Source of the DNA: Desmodesmus armatus
Lineage: Eukaryota > Chlorophyta > Chlorophyceae > Sphaeropleales > Scenedesmaceae
Direction of reading: 5' to 3'
Assembly: GCA_007449985.2 (NCBI GenBank)
Contig: VIIQ02000581.1
Location: 558,001 to 622,000, forward strand
DNA length: 64,000 bases
Position 1 is the first letter of the stretch, and every line of letters begins with the position of its first letter. The position numbers and the translations under genes are program-made. Shown one piece after another: positions 35,129 to 45,500 of this stretch. Below the pieces are notes generated by a model, which did not search any database, was not told where the DNA came from, and worked only from the letters and a program-made list of their open reading frames with translations.

Positions 35129-38100
35129 ATGCAGCTGTGTGGTCCCCGCTCAACGTCAGCTGTTGCAGGCTCCCGGTCATCACGCAAGTCTTCAAGGAGC
35201 GTTAAAGTATGTGCCACGTCTCAGACCGCAAAGCCTGCCCAGGTGGACACTGTGGAGCTGGGCAAGTCTGGTGAGGTCATGGGAGCTACCATCGAGGGGG
35301 AGGGTGGGGTGGGATTCACTTCACCCCAACACAGCGGTAGTCACTTTCATTCACCAACTACAGTCTGTAGTCGCAGTTACCAGGTACAGTTTGCACTCTT
35401 AGTGAACACTGTAGGGTCAGTGCTACGCTGACAGTGCTGTCCCATGCTGTGCGTCATATTGCAGGCCTGCAGGTTCCAGTGATGGGGATTGGTGCATGGT
35501 CATGGGGCGACAGGAGTGGCTACTGGGGGTATGGCCAGGGCTATGGTAAGTCGTTCACGTCAGAGCAGCTCTCCGCAACAGCCTGCTAAGATGCGGGTTT
35601 GGCGTGCTGGGTGTGCCCACCCTGTGCTCTGGCTGACTTATCTTCCTTCCTCAGGCTGGTTGGTGCACCTCCTACCTGCTCTCATCATGCAGCTTGTTTG
35701 ATATCATGGGGTTGTGTTTCAGCTCTCCTCTACCCTGGTGTTTGCCGCCGCTTCTCATAGGCAACTTGCTCCTGTGTCTGTCTGTGCAGGCAAGGAGGAG
35801 AACAGGGAGGCGTATGATGCAGTCATCAGCTCAGGGCTGAACTTCATTGACACTGCAGAGGTGCGGCAGGACCTATGCTTGTGCTCTGTCGTGCTGGTTT
35901 TGTGGGGTACAGCAGACGCTGTAGTGGGGTACAGCAGACGCTGCATGATAGCCAATGACAGATAAGGAAGCAGAGGCACAGCAGGACCCTTCACAAACTG
36001 CTGCCAGTTGCCCCTCCCTCCACTGCAAGGGATCGCAGACTGCTGCCAGCTGCCCCTCCCTCGCAGTGGAGGGCGGAAATGTTGGAGCCCAGTGGCAGTC
36101 GATACTCCTGGTGCTGCCTGTTGTGCTGTTACAACACTACTGCTGATTGTGCATCCAAGCTGCCTACACGCACTTCCTCATGCGATGCCATTGGTGGCAC
36201 CATTCTATGCTGTGGCACAATCCATGCTGCTATCTTCCTCGTCATAAACAGGTGTATGGCTTTGGCAAGTCTGAGGAGTTCCTAGGTGAGTTCATGAAGG
36301 CCACTGGCAGCAGCCCCATCATTGCCACCAAGTATGCCCCTCAGCCCTGGAGGCTGACTCAGGGCTCAGTGCCAGCGGCCTGCAAGGCCAGCCTGGCACG
36401 CCTGCAGCTGCAGCAGATGGGCCTATACATACAGCACTGGTGAGTAGTGGGGGTTCCAGTTTCTGCTTCTTGTCCCCAAGGAACAGGGGGGGGGGGACTT
36501 GTCTGCTTCTTGTCTTCAAGGAACAGGGGGGGACGGGAGGACGGGCAGGGGGTGATTCTGCCTTCTGTTTGCACCTTGTACGTGTGAGCTTGTTTGTTAC
36601 AGTGCATTAACTTCGCTTCTGCAATGCATGGCTATTGGGGGGGGGGGGGTGATGTGAGAGAGTGGAACATTTGACTCAATTGCAGAGTCTGCAGAGTCTG
36701 CTGTGATGTGCGTAGTCACGCCGTGCAAGTGTTTGACACACTGCGTCATCGGCAATGCTGCTGTTGTGCTGTGCTGCAGGCCTGGTTTCTTTTTCAATGC
36801 CTTCAGCAACGATGCCTACCTGCAGGGCCTGGCTGACTGCGTTGACCAGGTAACACAGTACAATTGGGCGCCACTCGCCAGCAGAACGCCAGCAGCATAC
36901 TGAAACCAGCAGCAGCAAATGGTGAAGTGGACTGAATGAATGCAGACTGATAGTAGCAAGAAGCACGGCAGTGGTCCTGCTGGGTACCAGCTAATAGTGC
37001 GGGTGCAGCTGCAGGACTACTGGCAGATGAACCGATGAGACAGCACACCAGGGCATGTAGCGGTGATAGTTGTTTCAGGCATGCCCGAGTTTTTTCAGGC
37101 ATGCCCGAGTTGAGCAGCACTGGTGGTGCTTGTACTTTGCACTGCAGCTGGCAGTGTCTTTTGCGCTGTCAGAAACTGTGCAGTGCGCTGTGCATTGAGC
37201 CATGCGGCATGGTTTGCTTGCTTTGCTGCAGGGGTTGACCAAGGCTGTTGGTGTGTCCAACTTCAACAAGGATCGCGTCCGCAATGCGGCAAAGGTCCTG
37301 CGTGACAGGGGCACATGCCTGTCCAGCAACCAGGTATGTGTGTGCGGTGGAAAGTGGTCCAGGACCATAGACATCGCTTACAACAAGCGGTATGCATAGG
37401 CTGACCACACGCACGGTGGAGAGCGCTGAGCAGCGCCCAAGGGCTTGTCGTATCGTATCGTTGTGTGATGGTGCTCACCCTTTGGCATGTGTTTCTCACA
37501 GGTTCAGTACAGTCTACTGTACAGGCGGCCGGAGACAAATGGTGTGTTGGAGGCGTGTAGGGAGGCAGGTGTCACCATGGTGGCCTACTCACCACTCTGC
37601 CAGGGCTTGCTGACAGGTAGGGGCCAAGCCACCACGTGGTGGCAGTGCACTGCTTTTGTTTTCAGGCATCAGTGGGAACTTCTAACGACTTTGTGCGCGT
37701 CATGCGCATGATGGCGAATATTTTTGTGATTAGTGGCGTTCTGTATGGCAGCGCAACAGCAGCCAAAACTCCCTGTAAGGGTATGAATTCTGTTGCGCAT
37801 ACTCTCCCTGCACTTCTCATCACTGCCAGTGCTGTTTGTTCTGTGTGTCCAGGCAAGTACACGCCGGACGGCCCGCGCCCCGCTGGCCCTCGTGGCAACA
37901 TCTACACCAACAAGATCCGTGAGATCCAGCCCCTCATCAGCACCATGAAGGCGGTGGGCGAGGAGCACGGCAAGTCAGCAGCACAGGTGCGTCAAACACT
38001 GTGGCAGTCTTGTCCGTCCCTAGTATGTCGCAATTGAGGGGTGTTGTCAGGCCTGGCATTGAGTGGCTGACAGGGTGCTTGCAAGCAACAAGCAAGAGGA

Positions 38101-38886
38101 CATCGCAGACACAGGCTGTAGGTGAGGAGAGCACGGCAAGTCACCAGCACAGGTGTGTTGATTGGATATGGATGGGCGGCACGGCTGTGTTGACAAGCTG
38201 GATCGTGTAGTGTGTGCGGCTGCACTTGGTTGTGTCTAGAGTGTGCTAGCACCAGGTGGTGCTTCCAGCACCGCTTGTGTGTGCCATGCGAGTGTGCTTT
38301 GCTATTTGGTTGGCTGTGGGTGAGGAGCACAGCAAGTCACAGCACAGGTGTGGTGCAAGGGAGAGGGTCATAGTGCGGACGTACGGATTCTGTTTGTGGG
38401 GTTGGTGGTGTGGGTAGTGCGCTGACACCAGCTTGTGCAGCATTTGCGTGTGCCATGCGACTTTTGCGTGTGCCATGCGACTGAAGACGGCGTGATTTTT
38501 GCTTTTGCTTTTGCGCAAACCGCATGCGGACAAAGCATCCACGGCACTTGGATGCGTGAGGCCATGTGCTGACTTCAGTGTGTCAGACTTTGAGGGGTGG
38601 AATCGATCTAAGCAGCGCCCCGATGCGAGGCACTGCAGTGCCCACCAGCTGGGTGCGTATACTGAGGTGTGTTGCCGCCGTATTTGTGCTGGCTGTCCTG
38701 CAGGTTGCGCTGAACTGGATCATCTGCAAGGGTGCCCTGCCCATCCCTGGGGCCAAGAACAAGCGCCAGGTGGAGGAGATTGCAGGTGCTGTGGGCTGGA
38801 GGCTCAGTGAGGGGGAGGTGCTGGAGCTGGAGAGGGCAGCAGACAAGATTGAAACACCCCTGGGTGCACCCTTTGAGAACTGGTGA
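35129..38886 (+). CDS. Plastid-targeted aldo/keto reductase
   Basis: Nine exons: 35129-35270, 35465-35545, 35790-35860, 36252-36439, 36780-36849, 37232-37333, 37502-37616, 37853-37986, 38704-38886. They join in phase to 361 residues. The first 35 residues are Ser/Arg/Ala-rich, like a chloroplast transit peptide. The AKR catalytic tetrad is visible: Asp and Tyr in [17 protein letters not shown], Lys in [11 protein letters not shown], His in [52 protein letters not shown] and [18 protein letters not shown] are standard barrel and cofactor-binding motifs; the last suggests NADP(H). It resembles plant and algal plastid AKRs of the At1g06690 kind. The substrate cannot be told. A TGTAA signal at 39321 lies 435 bp after the stop. 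Confidence 0.93.
36462..36532 (+). repeat. 40-bp tandem repeat with long G runs in intron 4
   Basis: The unit CTGCTTCTTGTC..CAAGGAACAG plus a G run occurs at 36462 and 36502. The runs are about 11 and 7 G, and a third run of about 12-13 G lies at 36638-36650. On the sense strand these could form G-quadruplex structure. Confidence 0.7.
38105..38350 (+). repeat. Relic copies of the exon 8 / intron 8 junction
   Basis: The exon 8 end (GTGGGCGAGGAGCACGGCAA ... GCACAG/GTGCGT, about 37955-37992) recurs as two diverged copies near 38112-38156 and 38318-38356 in intron 8. Both keep an ACAG/GTG-like donor. They have no intact acceptor upstream and are probably non-functional. Confidence 0.65.
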
Positions 38887-39806
38887 ATGTTGTGTGGGGA
38901 ATACATACTACTACAACGGTTGTGTGGTGGCCTTGCAGCGAATGCATTGGGGAGTGTGCATGATGCATTCCGTGCTAGCTGGTGCTGGTCAGCCTGACCT
39001 GGGCCTGACTCAGTGAGTGAGAGAGAGGAAGAGGGAGACAGTTTTGTATATTGAATTGTGGCTGAAAGGCATGAAGAGTTGATGAGAGGTGTCTGACTGT
39101 CTGCCTTATCATGGTGCCACCTAGCGGGAGCTTCAGCCTGTGAAGTCATTGGATGCTATCGGCTGGGCCGGGTGTTTGGTGTGAGGCATCGTTTTCACGT
39201 ACCACTTGTACAAATTCAGCATCTGTGTTGTTCAGTGGCTGGATGCGCCTTGTTACACAAGGCTGCAGAGCTATAGCATTACAGCCGCTGCTGCCTGAGA
39301 GAGTGTCACACTTTTTCCAATGTAACAAATGATCGGTCTCAGCAAGTTGTGCGGCCAGCTGATGTGATGTGCGTCATGTGTGCTACAGCCTGGCTGTACA
39401 GCCTTTGAGAAGGAACACATGTCACAACATCACCACTTGTGAAATGGTGGCCATTTGGTACAAAATGAAGTGCAAAGCTTGTTACACTGTGATGCAGACA
39501 GGATCTTGCATGCGGCCTGCAATGCCATGCTGCCCCAACAAATGCGCCCAGAACCAGATCTCAACCAGCACGTCAGTCAACTTAAAAGTGTGACTACACT
39601 GCACTTGGCCTACTCAAATTGTGACTGCACCGCATTGCAACCATGTCGGGCCATTGCACGCTGATGAGATGATAAACAAAACTAGCAATGTCTCTTCCAG
39701 CGGCAATTATGCCTTGACCACATCCGATCAGCATGCGGGGATGGGGTGTGTCTGTCAGTCACCCATGTGTGCCAATTGACTGTTGTACACCTGGCCTGCA
39801 AACTGC
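38887..39806. other. Convergent 3' untranslated regions
   Basis: The aldo/keto reductase (+) and the CGL160-like gene (-) converge here. TGTAA, the usual green-algal poly(A) signal, occurs at 39321-39325 on the plus strand and as TTACA at 39482-39486 for the minus strand. If both are used, the transcripts would end just short of each other. No other gene is seen. Confidence 0.55.
39321..39325 (+). terminator. TGTAA poly(A) signal of the aldo/keto reductase gene
   Basis: TGTAA lies 435 bp downstream of the stop at 38886. It is the consensus poly(A) signal of volvocine and related algae. The spacing is reasonable for this group. Confidence 0.45.
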
Positions 39807-41929
39807 CTAGTCCTGCATCCGCCTCTCCTCCTTAGCCATCTGCTCCTCCAGCTGCTGGTAGGCCTTCTCCTGCACAAATCAAATCAAATTGCAGAGACAG
39901 CAGGTCGAAAGTTGGTTGAGTGTACCACGGTACAGGGTGTAGCAAACACAGAAAAGTGGGTGAGGGACAGAGCCACGTCTTCGCCAATAGCCAGCGAGCC
40001 AGGCACTCAATAGGTCCCACCTGTTGTCGCACTGCAGCATCTCAGGCCGTGTTCAACAGCAAATGTCAAGATCCGCTTTGGCACTGAGTGCTTTGGACAC
40101 TGCTCCCGCCATAACCTGAGGTGCGCTCCAAGCAGGTTTGTGCATGCCAGGACCACCAGTGGCGGTGCAGCCCTGGCAGCTGTTCTAGAGGTTTAGTGAT
40201 CTACCCAGCGTCCCTGAACCCCACCTGCATGTCCTCTGGCATGGCATCAATGGGGTTTGCCAGGCGCTTCTTGGGGCGGCCCCACTGGTCCAACTCATCA
40301 TCTATCTTCTCCACCGTTGGCCGCTGAGCCTCATTCATGACAGGCTGTGTTCATGCAGGGCGGCAGGCAAGGGTGCAGCACACAGCAGTGAGCATTTTGG
40401 AGGTAATATTCGCCAAGGCGCGTATGACGACCCCCATCTGTGATCACGAAACGGAGATGCAAAGGCGTCCCTATGCCTGTAGCTGACATGTATACAAATG
40501 TAAGCGCAACCGCTGCCTCCCAACTGCCCTGTGCGTAGCCTACGCACAGCGGCTAACTCAGCCCAGTGCAGCGACACTCATTGTGGTGTGACTTGCCTGC
40601 AACTCTGCAACTCAATCCCTGCCAGCTGCCAACTGCCTTTGAGCCAACTTCCACAGTACACCCCAGCCGCAGGTGGCCTAGCCACCAACCCACTGCAGCC
40701 GCACCCACCTTTGGTGCAAGGTCGCTGACCAGCTTTGTGACCAGTGCCCCCTTGTATGACAAAAACCCCAGCAGCAGGCAGCCGATGTACAAAGTGGGCA
40801 GGGGCTCCCCTGTGGCCCTGCCATAAATGCCGATGAGGCAGCCAAGGCCCACTGGTACCAGCAGGCGCGGTGACAGGGCTTTCTGGTATGCTGCCTTCAG
40901 CTTTGCTGCTCGCCGCAACAACGGGTTCTCGATCTGCAGGCGTGCCGGGTGGTACAGGAGAGGGGTTCAAGTGGCTGCTCGGCAAACCAGCTTGAGGGTT
41001 GGTTGGTTCAGGCAGCAAGCCCACTTGCTGGAAATGCAGGATGGGGTGTTGCTGTTTTCATAACACTGGCCCATAGCAGGTGTCAGTGCTGCACCCCATA
41101 TGGCCTCCTCTACAAGCTGCTTTGATGGAATAAACCGCTCAAAACTTTGAGCAGCAACGTCCACTTTGTGCAGGACCGAATGCCGCTGCCCCTGACGGCA
41201 GTCACTGCCCAGCGCACGTGCACATGTCAACCAATCACCAGCAGCATCACACCTTGTTTGCTTCCCAGATCGGCACTGTATCAGTGCCCCGGACTGCATC
41301 CACATCTCTACACAGCCACAGTAGGTAGGCATAGCTGGCTCCAGCACCTATCATGGCCAGCAGAGCTGCTGTGCCATTCACTGTGAACAGCAGGTATGCC
41401 CCAATGGCGCCGCCGCTCTTGCGGGTGTTGTCCAGCAACTGCTCCTTGAGAGCCACATACTCCTGCAAAAAAATGTTTGTTTCGTTCGAACAAATTTGTT
41501 TGGACGTTTGAACGCAGCAACAGCAACAGGCAGTGTGTTTGTTGACATGCTGGCAACTGTCGGCTCCACATCAGTTCATCAACAACAACTGCTGAACAAC
41601 GTCTAGCACGCTGAGACCATTCGGGATCAGAGCAGTCTGACGAAGTTCCTACAAATACCTGCATATACCCATAATCGTCATCGTCTTTGTTGATGGAGGG
41701 CTGGTTGTAGGAGGTTTGCAGACTGCCAGGGTCAGTCTTGCTGCTGAGGACCCTTAGAGCCCTGCCACGCTGCCGACTGCTGCTGCACAGCGCTATGCAG
41801 CTGTTATGACGGCTGCTGTTGCTGCTGCTGCTGGTTGAAGCTGGGCCAGCTTGACTGCTGCTGCTGCTGCTGTGACTGCTGCTGGCTGCCCTGGCTGGTA
41901 GGCACTGCACATGTATTTGCGAGGGCCAT
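39807..41929 (-). CDS. CGL160: CGL160-like thylakoid ATP synthase assembly factor
   Basis: Exons: about 41929-41659, 41462-41253, 40933-40709, 40344-40225, 39869-39807. Exons 2-5 are in phase. Exon 1 encodes a Ser/Arg-rich transit-like peptide, then SINKDDDDYGYMQ. VALKEQLLDNTRKSGG, a hydrophobic stretch (TAALLAMIGAGASYAYLLWL), SPRLLVPVGLGCLIGIYG and a last hydrophobic segment (TLYIGCLLLGFLSYKGALVT) follow the AtpI-like four-helix domain of plant CGL160. That protein helps assemble the chloroplast CF0 c-ring. The C-terminal tail (QWGRPKKRLANPIDAMPE, EKAYQQLEEQMAKEERR) is charged. The ATGs at 41929 and upstream at 41992 are one base out of frame with the rest of exon 1, so an indel in the CAG run (about 41815-41885) or a missed intron is likely. 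Confidence 0.7.
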
Positions 41930-42532
41930 GCTGTGTTCGGTAGTTGCCTGCAGCTGAAACAAGGCGTTACAGGGAATCAAGTCAGCCAACATGTGCAGGA
42001 TGGCCCAGAATACAGAGTATCACTGTTGCTGCTGCTGCTGCTGCTGCTGGTGCCAGTGACACACCTGAGGCTTGAGGCTGGGGTACTGAGTCCCAATGGG
42101 GCTGCCATGGAGTTGAACACTGGCAGGCTACTCACTAGATACAGTATGCTTTGCGGGCTGAGTTGAGAGTGATTTGATTGATCAATTGCAATTGCGATTT
42201 ACTGGTGACCTGGCAGCGCCAAGTACAAGCAGAAGTTTGATCGAAACCGCAGTCTCAGACTAATATAGCCAACACATGGCGGATGGGCATGTCCCTCTTC
42301 CGTTGACAACCGACTTGACGAGGAGAACCATTAGCAGTGGTCAGCACGGCTTCTGAAGCTTCCTGGTGACCAGCTATCAAGACGCTAATATTTGTGTCAT
42401 TCGTTGTGCGTTGCCGTGTTTCACATTCCTGTTGATCAAAACTTCTGATCAAAGTCCAGAAGCGCACAGGAACTGGGACTGCTGGCCCCGGTCCTTAGCA
42501 TGGGCTGGTAGTGACCTCTTTAGGCCTGCAAG
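41930..42532. promoter_or_regulatory. Divergent upstream region of the CGL160-like gene and APC1
   Basis: About 600 bp separate the two start codons and must hold both promoters. A CTG microsatellite lies at about 42027-42050. The rest is more AT-rich than the flanking exons. No defined motif is recognised. Confidence 0.45.
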
Positions 42533-45500
42533 ATGCCGGCCAGGCTGGCTGACGTCCTGCTGCAAGCAGAGGAGCCCCTGGGGGCCTCCTTGCTGAGGAC
42601 AGAGGCTGAGCTCCGCAACGTAAGTGCTCCCTTGTTGCACTGGACTAATTTGTCAGATTCAACAGCGTCTGACTGCATGCATGGCTTTGGTGCTGATGAT
42701 CCTTATGCGCAGGTGCCCTTCCTGCCTGAGAGGTGCCAAGTGCTTTTCGGTGCCGGTGGAGGGGGTTGCACAGGCCTGACGTCAGAAGAGTGTGTGGTCG
42801 CGTACAAGAACCAGTAAGCGTAGCAGCAGGATGGGTTCTGGCTGCACTGCTGTGCTGTTGGTGTGCCACATGACTCTCACTTCGTACTTCTTGGCGACTT
42901 GCCATTCAGATAAATCAAGCAGCACCTGCTGGCACAGCACTTGTGCGTGAAAGAGCCTGGCTCTGAGCACATCATACTGACTGGTGTGTGCAACTTGCAT
43001 GCGGGCTTTGTACCGCAGGGTGATATGGACAGCTGGCCAGGCAGTACGCAAGCGCTTCACTGCCAGCTCCGACATACTACAGGTGGGCCGTGCAGGCAGC
43101 TGTGGAGACACACAACAGCATGGGTTGCCCGCACACATGACAGTACTGCAGGAGATGGGGTGTTTTTGTTTCTCACATGCCTGGGAATGCAGTTACAGCC
43201 AACCAATCATTTGGCGCTGGTGTACTGACCTGGCAGCACGTGAATGCACATCTTTGTCCCGTTCGCATGTGCGCAGGTGTGCTGGGCCAACTTTGACAGC
43301 CAGGCCAGCAATACCCCACAACGCAGTGCTGCTCGGCAAGCAAGCAGCACCAACGGCGCACAGCGCACCAGCAGTGGCACAGCAGTGCCAGACAGCAGCC
43401 TGCTGCACCGAGGGGTGTCCCCACCGCAAACATGGGGCCTCCAAAGCAAGGCCCATGCAGCAGGTGCTGCCGTCAGCACACCTGCAGTTGTAACAGCTCC
43501 TTCTCCTGCACCTTCTGCAGCAGCAGGGCCCATCCCAGGCCTTGATGCAGCAGGCGGCAACAGCAGCCAACCACCGGGGTGGTGGGCGAGCACCGGCCCA
43601 GCACAGGGTGGGGCAGGAGGGAGCACAGCCATGCAGACACCTGCATCTGCACTGCCACCAGCAGCTGCAGGAGTGGCAGCAGGAGCCACTTCTGGTGCTG
43701 GTGCTGGTGCTGGTGCAGATGACGGTAGCCTGATGCGCAGTCAGGATGGTGGTAGCAGCAGCCCGGTGCCTGTAACGGAAGCTGTGCTCTGCCTGCTGCT
43801 GCGCAACAGCATCTCCTGCATCTTCCCAACTGGGGAGCTGCTGGAGTGCCCGCTGCTGCAGCCCTGCCAGGCTCTGTGGCCCCTGCCTACTGGTGTCATC
43901 CTTGCAGTGAGTGCCTGAAGTGCAAACGCCAACCCTTACGCCAGTGTTTCCGATACCAAGGCTTTCCTTGCCAGAGTACAGGGCTGTCCTGTTTGTGATG
44001 TGTGCAACATGAGCGCATGTGGCGGTGTGTTTTCCCCCTGAAGTTGTAGTGGCGGGCGCATGTGCCATGTCCAATATTGACAGCCTCCAACACATCCAGG
44101 AGCAATCTGGGCATTGTGTGTTACAACACCGTCTTGCGACAATGTACGGTCAAGCGGTGATGCAAACAAGCAACTTGCAGCCGGCCACCACCCACCTGCT
44201 GGCACTGCTTGCTGTATATGTTTGTGTGCAGGGGCCGTCTGAATCCTTTGCGAGTGTGCTGACCCACCCCCTGGAGGAGCCCCTGCCAGTGGTGGCAGAC
44301 TGCAGCCTCAGCACAGCTGCCAGCAATGGGCGAGGCATGGGGCACCTCAGCATCAGCACGCCGGCAGCTTATGCTGGGTGGTCACAGGAGCGGGTGGTGT
44401 GGAGCAGCAGGGAGTTGCCGTACGTTGCAACATATAATGAGGTAGGACGCATGATATGGGCAGGACTACAGCACGCTCGTGTGAGCCTTGCTGTGATCTT
44501 CCAGTAGTTGTGCTTGCCCTGCTTGCCTTGCTGGGTGTGACTGCTCTTGGGCCTGGTGGCCTGCACATGATGCAGGTATGTTGTTGCAAGGGGCCTGGGG
44601 AGTCCACCCGCTCTCTGTGGTCTCCTCAACAGTACGTTTACTGCTTGATTGGCAGTACGGTACAGTATCGGATACAGTACAATTGTTTGGGGACAGAGTC
44701 CCTTCAACCCTATCCAGTGAGCCTCGGGCTCTTCACGGTGCTGACAGCACTCCAGCAGCAGCTCAGGGATGGTCCTCCAGGATGCAAGTTCAAACTGCCT
44801 GAACCTGCTGTGCCTGCCTCATGCTGCCCCCATCAGGACCGTGCGCGGCTGTCTATCTGGCACATACGCCCGCAGCCCGCTGGCGCTGCAGCCATTGGCA
44901 GTGCTTATGACTTACCAGCACTCAGTCCGTTCGGCCTGGGCCCCATGCGCACCCCGATCCATGCTGCTGCCGCTGCGATGGGTGCTGTGGGGACGACCGG
45001 CAGTCTGCCTACCTTTGGGACTGTGAACAGCGCAGGCACAGCGGCAGCAGGGACACAGGCTGCGGGTCTAGGGAGTGCAGGAGCACATGGCGGTGCAGCG
45101 GCTACAGCGGTTGGTGCAGCGGCAGGGTATGTGGGGGGCCCTGCTGCATATAGTGGGAGTATGCTGGGCATGCTGGCGTCTGGAGGAGTGACCCCATGGT
45201 CGGGTGCTGGAAGCTTTGCTAGGATGTCTGTTGGGGCTTCAACTGTGAAGAGGTGAGCTGATTGTATAGGTGCAGACAGGGGCGCACGGACCCTTGGCTT
45301 CCTGGACGTGGCAATTTCCCCAACAGCACATTGCCAAGCAGTGCATGTGGTCGCATCAACCTCAAACGTGCATTGCGTTGCTTGGGCAGGGAAGCATGTG
45401 TGAGTCGAGTGGTGCACTGACACAGGCCGGATAATTGGATTGCATTTTTGTACTCGTGACGTAAGCTCGCACAGCTGTTGGGCGCTGACTAATGTTTACT

